64,000 bases of DNA, from NCBI RefSeq assembly GCF_003967595.1, contig NZ_BIFW01000001.1:620001-684000 (forward strand), in the 5' to 3' direction. Shown here in pieces: positions 18,869-28,043 of the stretch (its first letter is position 1; the number at the start of each line of letters is the position of its first letter). The DNA is from Companilactobacillus musae. Lineage in GTDB: Bacteria; Bacillota; Bacilli; Lactobacillales; Lactobacillaceae. The notes beneath the pieces are model-generated. The model was not told the origin of the DNA. It saw only the letters and a program-made list of their open reading frames with translations, and ran no database searches. A program made the position numbers and the translations under genes.

Positions 18869-19501
18869 CTAATCGAACAAATTCTTTGCTGCTTCAAAAT
18901 CAAATGCTGTACCAGCTGTACCGTTATCAAGTACTAAAATACCACGCTTTTGCGGAGCATTAGGAATACCCAATTCACGTGCTGAACAAATCATACCAAA
19001 ACTATCAACACCACGTAGTTCACCAGGCCAAATTTCGGCTCCAGTTGGCATTACTGCTCCCGGTAAAGCCACAACAACTAATTGTCCTAAAGCAATGTTA
19101 GGTGCACCACAGACGATTTGAACTGGTTTATCCAAGCCCACGTCAGTTTTAGTAATATGCAAATGATCTGAATCAGGATGATCTTTAATCTCATCGACAT
19201 GTCCTATAACAAACTTAGGACTATTGTCAGCCTCTAATTTATCAGAGAAGCCCGCCTTAGCAAGAGCATCATTTAAAACGCCTACTTGTTTTTCGTCAAG
19301 AAATACTTGACCAGAATCATTTTCAATACCTAATTCTTTACCTAAACCAAAGAAATTAAAACCAATTGTGGCTTCATTCTCTTGGTTAAAAATACGTACT
19401 ACATTATCTTTTTGAGTAACATCTTGTGTTGCAACATCTTCTGCTGTTTCAACAATCAAGACATCCCCTAAAACATCTGGATTATAAAAGCTTAATAGCA
19501 A
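18869..19501 (-). CDS. ytpR: YtpR-like tRNA-binding domain protein
   Basis: 210 aa. The C-terminal half is an EMAP/tRBD domain ([25 protein letters not shown], then VCGAPN), as in the beta subunit of PheRS. It resembles Bacillus YtpR, whose exact role is unclear. The start is TTG with GAGGG 7 bases upstream. Operon with ytpP-like thioredoxin and murC. Confidence 0.9.
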   Translation of the reverse strand: MLLSFYNPDVLGDVLIVETAEDVATQDVTQKDNVVRIFNQENEATIGFNFFGLGKELGIENDSGQVFLDEKQVGVLNDALAKAGFSDKLEADNSPKFVIGHVDEIKDHPDSDHLHITKTDVGLDKPVQIVCGAPNIALGQLVVVALPGAVMPTGAEIWPGELRGVDSFGMICSARELGIPNAPQKRGILVLDNGTAGTAFDFEAAKNLFD

Positions 19502-19523
19502 GTTTTTTCCCTCACTTGATTAA

Positions 19524-19850
19524 TTATTTGTTAATTACGCTGTTAATAAAGGTCTCAACTTCTTCTTTAGTTTTTCGATCTTTATTTACTAGTCTACCAA
19601 TTTCTTTGCCATTTTCAATAACAACAAAGCTAGGAATACCCATAATTCCTAATTCTTGAGCAATTTCCATATTATCATCACGGTTAAAACTGATCCAGTT
19701 AAAGTCAGAGTACTCTTTTTCTAGTTCAGGTAATTTAGGTTCGATAAATTTACAATCAGGGCACCAGTCAGCATGCCAAAACATGATATGCTTGCCTTCT
19801 TTAGTTACTTCGTGCCAATCTTTTACGCCATAGTCTTCAAATGTCTTCAT
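19524..19850 (-). CDS. ytpP: Thioredoxin-like protein (YtpP-like)
   Basis: 108 aa thioredoxin fold with redox motif WCPDC near residue 31 and the cis-Pro segment MGIPSFVV. The CPDC instead of CGPC indicates a YtpP-type rather than canonical thioredoxin. First gene of the ytpP-ytpR-murC unit; AGAGGTG RBS. Confidence 0.9.
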   Translation of the reverse strand: MKTFEDYGVKDWHEVTKEGKHIMFWHADWCPDCKFIEPKLPELEKEYSDFNWISFNRDDNMEIAQELGIMGIPSFVVIENGKEIGRLVNKDRKTKEEVETFINSVINK

Positions 19851-19974
19851 ATTATTTCACCTCTCCAATAAGATACTTTTTATTTGTTAAACGGTCAATT
19901 AAGTGCTCTTGAGTATTAGATTGAGATATAATAGTGGTAATATATCAGTAAATCGAAATCAAGGAGTGATTTTT

Positions 19975-20289
19975 ATGAGTAAAAAAGGTATCGGTTCATT
20001 AATCGTTGCTGGTTCTGTACTTGCTGCTGGTGCAGCCGCTACAGTCTTAGTAAAACACCATCTAGATAGCGAGAAAATTATTGACAAAGTTAAGTCCGTT
20101 TTGGGCGAAGACAGCAAAGTAATCGGTTCATGGGTTGAACCATTTTATCAAAGAGTCGACGTTAATGGACGTGCAACATGGGGAATCGTTGGTGGAGTTA
20201 CCACAATGGACGAATTCGATGTTGCCCAATATCACTTCATCGCCGATGCTATAACAGGCGAATTGCTAAATATCAAAAAAGTACAATAA
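19975..20289 (+). CDS. Small membrane-anchored protein of unknown function
   Basis: 104 aa. An N-terminal hydrophobic Gly/Ala-rich segment (IGSLIVAGSVLAAGAAATVLV) looks like a membrane anchor or uncleaved signal, followed by a soluble part ending YHFIADAITGELLNIKKV that vaguely resembles PepSY-like ends. The ATG at 19975 has AAGGAG 9 bases upstream. A TATAAT at 19927-19932 may be its -10. Divergent from ytpP. Confidence 0.75.
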   Translation: MSKKGIGSLIVAGSVLAAGAAATVLVKHHLDSEKIIDKVKSVLGEDSKVIGSWVEPFYQRVDVNGRATWGIVGGVTTMDEFDVAQYHFIADAITGELLNIKKVQ

Positions 20290-20299
20290 TCACAACAAT

Positions 20300-20947
20300 T
20301 TAATTTTTAAACTGGGCTTTCAGGAAATTGATCCTGAAGCCTTTTTTTGAAAACTTTTCTTCATATTCAGTTTCAATATTATTTTGATTCAATTCTTCAT
20401 TATTGTGAAGATCCAATGATATTTCATCAAACCTCATACCAAAATTATTCATACTAATCAGTGAATATTCAAACAAGCCCTGGTTATCAGTCTTAAATTC
20501 TAGATAGCCATCATCTTTTAAGATGTATTGATATTGTTTTAAGAATGATTTATAAGTTAAACGACGTTTTTCATGACGTGTCTTAGGCCATGGATCTGAA
20601 AAGTTCAAGTAAACTCCATCAATTTCATTTTCGGCAAAGTACTCTGATAAATCGGCACCATTAGCTAATAGCAATTGCAAGTTGGGTAATTTTAACTCAA
20701 CTTGCTTTTTTAGTACTAAGGCAATTGCCCCTTCTTGAACTTCCATCGCAATATAATTATTTTGAGGATTTTGTTTAGCTAATTCTGTAATGAATCTGCC
20801 CTTACCTGAACCAACTTCAATAAATAAAGGTTGTTCCTTTTCAAAACGATCTTGCCATTTTCCTTGCATGTTCTCTGGTTGGATTGAGATTAAATCAAGA
20901 TTTTCATTGATCATATCTTTAGCCCAAGGTTTGTTTCTTAATCGCAT
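20300..20947 (-). CDS. trmB: tRNA (guanine-N7-)-methyltransferase
   Basis: 215 aa SAM-dependent enzyme that makes m7G46 in tRNA. N-terminus [12 protein letters not shown] motif EVGSGKGRF (about residue 42), and the conserved [17 protein letters not shown] block are all present. Its last codons encode, on the other strand, a terminator. Confidence 0.97.
   Translation of the reverse strand: MRLRNKPWAKDMINENLDLISIQPENMQGKWQDRFEKEQPLFIEVGSGKGRFITELAKQNPQNNYIAMEVQEGAIALVLKKQVELKLPNLQLLLANGADLSEYFAENEIDGVYLNFSDPWPKTRHEKRRLTYKSFLKQYQYILKDDGYLEFKTDNQGLFEYSLISMNNFGMRFDEISLDLHNNEELNQNNIETEYEEKFSKKGFRINFLKAQFKN
20315..20348 (+). terminator. Terminator inside the 3' end of trmB
   Basis: Hairpin GGCTTTCAGGA/TCCTGAAGCC with seven T. 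It ends the small membrane protein gene yet lies within the trmB coding sequence of the opposite strand. Confidence 0.88.
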
Positions 20948-20965
20948 AAATATTAATTCTCTCCA

Positions 20966-22183
20966 TTAATCTAAATATTTTTTCAATTGTCTTGGCATAT
21001 AGAAATAGTTGACGAAAATCAAAACCGCTAAACCTGCCACAATGATGATCAAACTATTTATACTAAAACCAAATTTATAAAAAATTGCTAGTGCACTGAC
21101 GATCCATTGAATCGACAGAATAATCGTACTTAATTTTGTAAAATCAGCAATCTTAGTTTTACCACTAATTGGATATAGTCGCTGCATTAAATTTTGCATA
21201 ACTTCCTTAAAATATGGTTTCAACTGGAAGCCAACTAGATAAATAAATAGCATCTCTACTATCAAGGAAATATAGAAATTGTCAATCAAAGCCAACATAA
21301 TGGCCTGAATAACCGTCAAACGTAAGAATAAACCAATATATTCATTATTTCTCACAAAACCTCGTGCAAATAAATATAAGTAAGTATTGTTGTTTACTAA
21401 TTTAATTGGTTTATATAAGCCATCTAGCCACTTACGACGTTTGATCTTACTATTGACACCTGGTACATCAGTAAAGAGATTGTAGAATCGTTTAATTCTA
21501 AACATACGCTGATTTTCAGTTTCAATCGCATATTTCCATTCCAATTGACCGCTTGTTTCTAAAGTCTTACTTTGGGCATTTAAAAAGAAATAGTAACCTA
21601 ATCCTATGATAATCATTGTCCAACTAAACCAATAAGTTGAAACTATTAAAGCAACAACTAGTAATAAGTTAGAAACTAAACGCATACTCAAACTACCAAA
21701 CTTAGCTCGACCATAAATTTCCATCAAATTAACATTCAAAAATCCCAACTTGAAGATGATCAAACCAATTGCGACTACAACGATATCCAAAATATGCATC
21801 CCAGCACCTCGAGAAGCAAAAGCTGATAGTAAAAAATTTACTAATGCCAATGTCACAATCGGTACAAAACTACTATAATTTTTAGCCGCCTTAAAGTAAC
21901 GATAAAATTCTTTTTCCTTCACCAGCAAAAACGTACTATCAGGTGCTTCCAACAACGTAGCGATTCCACCAACCTGAGTTGCCAAGAATAACAGTAATAT
22001 CACAATTGGTTTCCCCAAAAGCAAAGGTTGATGAATCGTTCCTAAAAGATTTGAATACCAAAATCCTAAAGCACCTATTAGAACGATAAAAGCCAATACA
22101 AAATTATCATTAAAAATTAATCGTAAATATTTGAATTGATTAAGTTGATGTCTTCTTAATCTTTCATTCCAAAGTTTTAACAT
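20966..22183 (-). CDS. ecsB: ABC transporter permease EcsB
   Basis: 405-aa membrane protein with about eight hydrophobic segments, homologous to Bacillus EcsB. EcsAB affects protein secretion and intramembrane proteolysis by clearing peptides. The start overlaps the ecsA stop by one base (TAATG), so translation is coupled. Confidence 0.9.
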   Translation of the reverse strand: MLKLWNERLRRHQLNQFKYLRLIFNDNFVLAFIVLIGALGFWYSNLLGTIHQPLLLGKPIVILLLFLATQVGGIATLLEAPDSTFLLVKEKEFYRYFKAAKNYSSFVPIVTLALVNFLLSAFASRGAGMHILDIVVVAIGLIIFKLGFLNVNLMEIYGRAKFGSLSMRLVSNLLLVVALIVSTYWFSWTMIIIGLGYYFFLNAQSKTLETSGQLEWKYAIETENQRMFRIKRFYNLFTDVPGVNSKIKRRKWLDGLYKPIKLVNNNTYLYLFARGFVRNNEYIGLFLRLTVIQAIMLALIDNFYISLIVEMLFIYLVGFQLKPYFKEVMQNLMQRLYPISGKTKIADFTKLSTIILSIQWIVSALAIFYKFGFSINSLIIIVAGLAVLIFVNYFYMPRQLKKYLD

Positions 22184-22917
22184 TATAGATCCTCATTTGA
22201 CATCTTGATATAGATATCATCAAGATTAGAATCTTTTTGCATATCAAATTTTGCTTTTAGTTGATCTAAAGTACCATCGGCCCTAACTTGACCATGGTTG
22301 ATCAACACGAACTTATCCGCATGGTTTTGAACAGTAGCTAACACGTGAGTTGACATCAAAACTGAACAACCAGCTTGTTTCTTTTCTTCAACAATATTCA
22401 GCAAATCATTGACTGCTAGTGGATCTAAACCAGTAAACGGTTCATCAATGATAAATAAACTTGCATCGGTCATGAAAGCACAAACAATCATTACTTTTTG
22501 CTTCATACCTTTAGAAAAATTCTGTGGAAACCAATCTAACTTATTATTTAGACGAAATGTCTTTAACAACTTATTAGCATTTTCCCAAGTCTTATCATGA
22601 TCTAAATCGTACGCCATAATTGTTAGATCAATATGTTCTCTCAAAGTTAATTCCGGATAAAGAATTGGCATTTCAGGAACATAAGCAATCTTTTTTCGAT
22701 ACTTTTCCACATCGTCGTGCAAACTAATACCATCAATTAGTATTTGTCCACCACGTGGCGTCAAAAGACCAATGATATGTTTAATTGTTGTTGATTTACC
22801 AGCACCGTTGAGCCCAATCAGTCCTACGACTTGACCACTTTCAACAGTAAAAGTTTCTTTCTTTAAAACTGATACTTGACCGTATCCTCCGGTCAGTTCT
22901 TTTACTTCTAAAGTCAT
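22183..22917 (-). CDS. ecsA: ABC transporter ATP-binding protein EcsA
   Basis: 244 aa ATPase: Walker A GLNGAGKST (about residue 37), signature FSKGMKQK (a variant of LSGGQ), Walker B LFIIDEPFTGLD and H-loop STHVL. Partner of EcsB. Divergent from hit with overlapping promoters. Confidence 0.94.
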   Translation of the reverse strand: MTLEVKELTGGYGQVSVLKKETFTVESGQVVGLIGLNGAGKSTTIKHIIGLLTPRGGQILIDGISLHDDVEKYRKKIAYVPEMPILYPELTLREHIDLTIMAYDLDHDKTWENANKLLKTFRLNNKLDWFPQNFSKGMKQKVMIVCAFMTDASLFIIDEPFTGLDPLAVNDLLNIVEEKKQAGCSVLMSTHVLATVQNHADKFVLINHGQVRADGTLDQLKAKFDMQKDSNLDDIYIKMSNEDL

Positions 22918-22960
22918 GGATTAAACCACCTATATCTGTTTTTAATAATGTTATTATGAT

Positions 22961-22983
22961 AGCATTATAGTAAATATAATGCT
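22961..22983. promoter_or_regulatory. Palindrome with back-to-back -10 boxes (ecsA/hit)
   Basis: AGCATTATA-GTAAA-TATAATGCT is a perfect palindrome. It contains TATAAT reading right (22975-22980, for hit) and TATAAT reading left (22964-22969, for ecsA). The -35 elements are weak. Confidence 0.6.
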
Positions 22984-23006
22984 GTTTTTTGAAAGGAGAT
23001 TTTTAC

Positions 23007-23435
23007 ATGGATGATTGCATCTTTTGCAAAATAATTAACAATGAAATCCCTAGTACTACTATTTACGAGGATGATGACATCAAAGCTTTCTTTGACATTT
23101 CCCAAGTAACTCCTGGACACACTTTGGTTGTACCTAAGAAGCACGTTCAAGATATCTTCGCATATGATGAAGATTTAGCTGAACGTGTCTTCAAGAAAGT
23201 TCCCATGATTGCTCGTGCCATCAAAGCATCTAACCCTAAGATTATTGGTATGAATATCTGCCAAAACAACGGTGAAATTGCTTACCAAAGCGTTATGCAT
23301 TCACATATTCACTTAGTTCCACGCTATTCAAAGGATGACGACTTCTCAATGCACTGGGGTGACAACACCGGACTTGCAAGCAATGAAGAGTTACAAGTAC
23401 GTGCTGACAAGATCAAACAAAACTTGGAGGACTAA
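23007..23435 (+). CDS. hit: HIT-family nucleotide hydrolase
   Basis: 142 aa with the histidine triad HSHIHLVPR near residue 97 and an N-terminal CIFCKII motif. HIT proteins hydrolyse nucleoside phosphoramidates or dinucleotides. The ATG at 23007 follows AAGGAG. As in Bacillus, it is divergent from ecsA and just upstream of a YhaH-like gene and prsA. Confidence 0.93.
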   Translation: MDDCIFCKIINNEIPSTTIYEDDDIKAFFDISQVTPGHTLVVPKKHVQDIFAYDEDLAERVFKKVPMIARAIKASNPKIIGMNICQNNGEIAYQSVMHSHIHLVPRYSKDDDFSMHWGDNTGLASNEELQVRADKIKQNLED

Positions 23436-23436
23436 C

Positions 23437-23730
23437 ATGAAATTTTTTGCTGGATTAATGATTGGGACAGTTTCTGGCATTGCTTTACAACTATTTCAAT
23501 CCAAAGACGCCACACCTAGTGTTAATGATACCAAGATATTTCAGAATATTAAAGATTTTAAAGATATATTAGTTGATCTACAAAAGAATTCCGCTGTTGT
23601 TCCTGAAGTTTTATCCGGTATTCAAACCGATTTAACAAACTATACAAGTAGTATAAAACCTGACGTAGAAGAACTGCAGAACTCTATTCATGACATGCAA
23701 GAAACCCTTGATGGCTTTAACAAAGATTAA
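23437..23730 (+). CDS. YtxH/YhaH-like small membrane protein
   Basis: 97 aa: N-terminal hydrophobic anchor (MKFFAGLMIGTVSGIALQLF) then a helical polar tail. The start ATG is one base after the hit stop, with GGAGG inside the end of hit. Place and form resemble Bacillus YhaH, located between hit and prsA. Role unknown. Confidence 0.75.
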   Translation: MKFFAGLMIGTVSGIALQLFQSKDATPSVNDTKIFQNIKDFKDILVDLQKNSAVVPEVLSGIQTDLTNYTSSIKPDVEELQNSIHDMQETLDGFNKD

Positions 23731-23836
23731 TGCCAATTATGAATTTTTTGTGATTTTTTCTTAAAATGATAAACTATTAACTTTATTTTATGGTAGTCTT
23801 TTCAATTGTAGATATATTAATTAAGGATGTGTAAAG

Positions 23837-24739
23837 ATGAATAAACGATTAACTAAATGGATCTTAGCTATTGCTGGTCTATTTATGGTAACAGTTGTTG
23901 CCGGTTGTTCTGGTAATAAAACAGTTGCTACTCTTAAGGGTGGCAGAATTACCGAAGAAGAATATTACAAGGAAATGAAGAGTTCTACATCTGGTAAACA
24001 AACTCTTCAAACAATGATCATTACCAAAGCTCTTGAAGATCAATATGGTAAAGACGTATCAACAAAACAAGTTGATAAAGAATACAATAAATACAAGAGT
24101 CAATATGGTTCATCATTTAGCCAAATTCTTCAACAAAATGGTATGACAACTGCTCAATTCAAGAAGAACATTCGTACTAACCTTCTAACAAAGGTTGCTT
24201 TGAAGAAGAACAAGACAGTTACAAACAAGGATCTTAAGAAGGAATGGAAGAGTTACCAACCTAAGATTCAAGTTGCACAAATTCTTGTAGCTAAGGAAGA
24301 CACTGCTAAGGAAGTTATTACAAAACTTCAAAATGGTGAAGACTTCAGTAAACTAGCTAAAGAATACTCAACTGATTCAGCCACAAAGAACAAGGGTGGT
24401 AAGATGGCTGCCTTTGATAACGACAGTACAAGTATCGATACTGACTTTAAGACAGCTGCATACAAACTAAACAAAGTCGGCGACTACTCAGATACACCTG
24501 TTAAGACACAATATGGTTACAGTGTTATCAAGCTTATCAAGAAACCTTCTAAGGGTAAGATGAGCGATCACACAGCTGAACTTAAATCTAAGCTATATGC
24601 TTCATGGATGCAAGATTCAACTGTTATGCAAAAAGTAGTTTCTAAGGTACTTAAGAAAGCTGATGTTTCAATTAAAGACAGTGACTTGAAAGATGTCCTT
24701 GCGGGTTACGTTTCATCAACATCATCATCTAAGAAATAG
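23837..24739 (+). CDS. prsA: Foldase lipoprotein PrsA
   Basis: 300 aa. Lipoprotein signal with lipobox VVAGC (Cys about residue 24). A parvulin-type peptidyl-prolyl isomerase domain spans about residues 135-230 (QVAQILVAKEDTAKEV, FSKLAKEYSTDSATKNKGG). Helps secreted proteins fold outside the membrane. Lysine-rich tail and own terminator. Confidence 0.95.
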   Translation: MNKRLTKWILAIAGLFMVTVVAGCSGNKTVATLKGGRITEEEYYKEMKSSTSGKQTLQTMIITKALEDQYGKDVSTKQVDKEYNKYKSQYGSSFSQILQQNGMTTAQFKKNIRTNLLTKVALKKNKTVTNKDLKKEWKSYQPKIQVAQILVAKEDTAKEVITKLQNGEDFSKLAKEYSTDSATKNKGGKMAAFDNDSTSIDTDFKTAAYKLNKVGDYSDTPVKTQYGYSVIKLIKKPSKGKMSDHTAELKSKLYASWMQDSTVMQKVVSKVLKKADVSIKDSDLKDVLAGYVSSTSSSKK

Positions 24740-24747
24740 TTAGTCAG

Positions 24748-24780
24748 TAACGTTGATAAATTTATCAACGTTATTTTTTT
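24748..24780 (+). terminator. prsA terminator
   Basis: Perfect 26-base palindrome TAACGTTGATAAA/TTTATCAACGTTA followed by seven T. Confidence 0.93.
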
Positions 24781-25124
24781 ACCTTATTTTATTAAAAGTT
24801 AGTGTATCTAAACAATTTTCTTTAAATTATTAGGATATTTTTTTTAATAAACGATACATCTACTAAAAAGATAATTATAATTAAGTGGAATGTTATTCAT
24901 TAATCTTAGTAACATTTCACTGCTTTAATATTTTGGCTCAATTTTGTTTCTAGTTATTTGTTTGTTCAGTCAAACTTTTTTTAGAAATAATATTATTTGC
25001 ATTTAAAGATAATCCGTTTATACCCTGCTCTTTTAATCGTTATTTGATATCATTTTCATCCCTTGTACTATCTCTAAACATAGGTATGATGAGACTATAA
25101 TTTAACTGAGGAGGAATTATTTTT
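24781..25124. other. Gene-free stretch before usp-mntH
   Basis: No credible ORF. It holds an inverted repeat AGTGGAATGTTA (24884-24895) / TAACATTTCACT (24910-24921, one mismatch) with no U-run, and a TATAAT (25096-25101) that may be the usp -10. I find no yybP-ykoY manganese riboswitch pattern. Confidence 0.5.
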
Positions 25125-25586
25125 ATGGACTATCAAAATGTCAAAGACCCTTTGATTTATCGACGTATTTTATTAACTGTGGACGAAGATGACAACGAAT
25201 CAACAACTCGTGCTTTCCGTTTTGCTATTACCCTTGCCCACGATTATGATGCCAAACTAGGAATCGTTTCTGTTATGGAAAGTGAAGACATTAATATCTT
25301 CGATTCCCTAACGCCTTCCAAGATCAAAGAAAAACGTGACTTTTTAAAAAAAGCTGTTGAACAATATGTCCAAATGGCAGAAGATAACGGACTCAAAAAT
25401 GTTGAGCCTCTAGCCTATGAAGGTGGCGACGTTGACGACGTCATCTTAGAACGTGTGATTCCAGACTTTAAGCCCGACCTGATAGTGACTGGAGCTGACA
25501 CCCAATTCCCTCATTCAAAAATTGCAGGGGCAATTGGTCCACGTTTAGCAAAACGAGCTCCTGTTTCGGTGATTGTTGTCCGTTAA
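25125..25586 (+). CDS. Universal stress protein (UspA family)
   Basis: 153 aa with the Usp fold: RRILLTVDEDD at the start and a C-terminal ATP-binding-like signature (VTGADTQFPHSKIAGAIGPRLAKRAPVSVIVV). Such proteins bind ATP/AMP and aid stress survival. It lies 54 bases before mntH and probably shares its transcript, a pairing seen in lactobacilli. Confidence 0.92.
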   Translation: MDYQNVKDPLIYRRILLTVDEDDNESTTRAFRFAITLAHDYDAKLGIVSVMESEDINIFDSLTPSKIKEKRDFLKKAVEQYVQMAEDNGLKNVEPLAYEGGDVDDVILERVIPDFKPDLIVTGADTQFPHSKIAGAIGPRLAKRAPVSVIVVR

Positions 25587-25640
25587 AAAATGGAACCTCA
25601 CAAGTAGGATTAAAATACTACGAAAAGAGGTAAAATCATT

Positions 25641-27014
25641 TTGACACGAAAAAATGAGAAAAAGCATGAGCATAAATTCGTTGAAAATACCGGTACTCAA
25701 CGCAAAAGTCTAGACGAAATCAATGGCTCAATTGACGTCCCAGATAATGCTGGTTATTTCAAAACGCTCTTAGCTTATACGGGACCAGGCGCATTGATTG
25801 CGGTTGGTTATATGGATCCTGGTAACTGGATTACATCAATTGGTGGTGGTGCTCAATTCAAGTACACTCTTTTGAGTGTCGTACTATTATCAAGTTTGAT
25901 TGCCATGTTACTGCAAGCAATGTCGGCCCGTTTAGGTATCGTAACTGGTCGTGATCTAGCACAATTGACCAGAGAAAGAACTTCTAAAACTGGAGGTTTC
26001 ATTCTCTGGATCATTACCGAATTGGCCATTATGGCAACTGATGTTGCAGAAATCATCGGTTCTGGTATTGCTTTGGAGCTACTTTTTGGTTTCCCATTAA
26101 TTGTCGGTATTACTATTACCGCTTTTGATGTTTTAATTTTATTATTCCTAATGCGTTTAGGTTTCCATAAAATTGAAGCTATCGTTGCTACTTTAGTAGC
26201 AGTCATTCTCTTCGTCTTTGCTTATGAAGTATTTTTATCAAAACCAGACGCTTTAGGTATTGTGAGTGGTTATGTTCCTCGCGCAAAAATTCTAACTAAC
26301 CAACCAATGCTCTATCTTGCTTTAGGTATCGTTGGTGCCACAGTCATGCCTCATGATTTATACTTAGGTTCTTCAATTTCTCAAACTCGTAAATATGATA
26401 TTCATGACCATGCATCGGTTAAAAAAACAATCCGCTTTACAATTGCTGATTCCAATATTCAATTAACAATTGCTTTTGTAGTCAACAGTTTGCTCCTAAT
26501 TTTAGGTGCAGCATTATTTTATGGAACTAATAGCGAATTGGGTCGTTTCGTTGATCTATTCAATGCTTTAAGTAATTCTAAAATCGTTGGAGCAATTGCC
26601 AGTCCAATGTTAAGTATGCTCTTTGCAATTGCTCTTCTAGCATCCGGTCAAAGTTCTACCATCACTGGTACCTTAGCTGGACAAATGATTATGGAGGGAT
26701 TCATCCACTTGAGAATGCCCCTTTGGGCACAGCGTCTTTTGACACGATTAATTTCAATTACCCCTGTTTTGGCTTTTGCCATCTACTACAAGGGTAACGA
26801 AGCTAAGATCGAAAGTCTTTTAACTTTCTCACAAGTATTCTTATCCATAGCATTACCATTTGCCATGATTCCCCTTATTCTATTCACTAGTGATAAAAAA
26901 CTCATGGGACCTTTCGTCAACCGTTCCTGGGTCAAATATCTTTCTTGGGTGATTGCCATAATTCTAATCATCTTGAACTTACAATTAATTTGGACCACTT
27001 TATTTCCAAATTAA
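25641..27014 (+). CDS. mntH: Nramp-type Mn2+/H+ symporter MntH
   Basis: 457 aa, about 11 membrane segments. The DPGNW metal-binding motif (MDPGNW, TM1) and MPHDLYLGS motif (MPH, TM6) are both intact, as needed for manganese or divalent metal uptake. The start is TTG at 25641 with AAAGAGG about 10 bases upstream; no in-frame ATG precedes the conserved region closely. Manganese import is central to oxidative defence in lactobacilli. Confidence 0.95.
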   Translation: MTRKNEKKHEHKFVENTGTQRKSLDEINGSIDVPDNAGYFKTLLAYTGPGALIAVGYMDPGNWITSIGGGAQFKYTLLSVVLLSSLIAMLLQAMSARLGIVTGRDLAQLTRERTSKTGGFILWIITELAIMATDVAEIIGSGIALELLFGFPLIVGITITAFDVLILLFLMRLGFHKIEAIVATLVAVILFVFAYEVFLSKPDALGIVSGYVPRAKILTNQPMLYLALGIVGATVMPHDLYLGSSISQTRKYDIHDHASVKKTIRFTIADSNIQLTIAFVVNSLLLILGAALFYGTNSELGRFVDLFNALSNSKIVGAIASPMLSMLFAIALLASGQSSTITGTLAGQMIMEGFIHLRMPLWAQRLLTRLISITPVLAFAIYYKGNEAKIESLLTFSQVFLSIALPFAMIPLILFTSDKKLMGPFVNRSWVKYLSWVIAIILIILNLQLIWTTLFPN

Positions 27015-27025
27015 TTAAAAACTCA

Positions 27026-27088
27026 AAAAGCAGCATCTATTAAAAATTCTGTGCATCAGAAATTTTTAATAGATGCTGCTTTATTTTT
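27026..27088. terminator. Bidirectional terminator, AGCATCTAT-type stem
   Basis: 24-base stem (27027-27050 with 27058-27082) and short loop, between mntH and convergent yhaM. Confidence 0.9.
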
Positions 27089-27104
27089 CGTAAAATTGAT
27101 CAAA

Positions 27105-28043
27105 CTAACTATGCTTATAAAATGAACGATTGTCCAATCCAAAAATCCGTTCTGAAAACTTACCATTCTCAGTCTTATCCAAAGCTTTAGTGATCATATT
27201 GATTGAGGCATCCATCATATCAATATTATGTAATACTTCCGCTTCTAAAAGCTTAGGACGTTCAGGTGAACCATATTCTAGTAAACCATGATGCGATAGA
27301 ATCATATGTCTTAGAAGAATCATATCTTCGCTCTCAAGGCTTATATCTAACTCCTGAGCCGCTTTTACGATTTCCTCATCAACTATTGTAATATGGCCTA
27401 ACATGTTTCCTTCAAAAGTATATTCAATATCTAGGCTACCTGTTAACTCAATAATCTTACCAAAGTCATGCAAGCAAGCTCCGGCTATCAAAAGAGCTCG
27501 ATTTATCTGTGGATATTGATCTGAAATACCTTCTGCCATTCTTACCATACTCAAAGTGTGAAAAGCTAAGCCACCTTGAAAATCATGGTGATTACTCTTA
27601 GCCGCTGCACTTGTAAAGAATCGATCATGATATTTTTTAAACAAAAATCTAACGATTCGATTCCATGCCCCGTTAGTAATCTGTAAGAAAACATCGTCGA
27701 ATTCATTCTCCATATCAACACGCTTCATTGGCGCAGTTTGAACGAATTGCGACATATCAACTGTTTCAGGATCCAACAAACCCAAACGAGTTATGTTAAC
27801 TTGGGGTTTGCCTTGATAAAGATCACGTCGACCTTCTAATTGAACAACTGCACCAACGTGAAACTTCTTAGCATCTTCTTCACTGGCATCCCAATACTTA
27901 CCAGGAATCTGTCCTGATTTATCTTCAAATACTAAAGATAAAAAATTCTTACCATTCTTTGCCAATCGAAAATCTGAACGTTTAATGATAACTTCCAAAC
28001 TCATGTTATCGCCCTTATTAAAATCAATTATATGTTTTGGCAA
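27105..28043 (-). CDS. yhaM: 3'-5' exoribonuclease YhaM
   Basis: 312 aa. N-terminal OB-fold nucleic-acid-binding domain (about 1-110), then an HD hydrolase domain (HDFGK near residue 190, HH in ILSHHG). Degrades RNA and ssDNA 3'-5'. The start is TTG at 28043, retaining the IIDFNKGD segment shared with the family; ATG at residue 14 would delete it. It overlaps the yhaN-like stop by 20 bases. Confidence 0.9.
   Translation of the reverse strand: MPKHIIDFNKGDNMSLEVIIKRSDFRLAKNGKNFLSLVFEDKSGQIPGKYWDASEEDAKKFHVGAVVQLEGRRDLYQGKPQVNITRLGLLDPETVDMSQFVQTAPMKRVDMENEFDDVFLQITNGAWNRIVRFLFKKYHDRFFTSAAAKSNHHDFQGGLAFHTLSMVRMAEGISDQYPQINRALLIAGACLHDFGKIIELTGSLDIEYTFEGNMLGHITIVDEEIVKAAQELDISLESEDMILLRHMILSHHGLLEYGSPERPKLLEAEVLHNIDMMDASINMITKALDKTENGKFSERIFGLDNRSFYKHS

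Noticed and set aside
24781-25124. Manganese (yybP-ykoY) riboswitch before usp-mntH
   Set aside because: I could not find its conserved loop sequences or a terminator next to the RBS.
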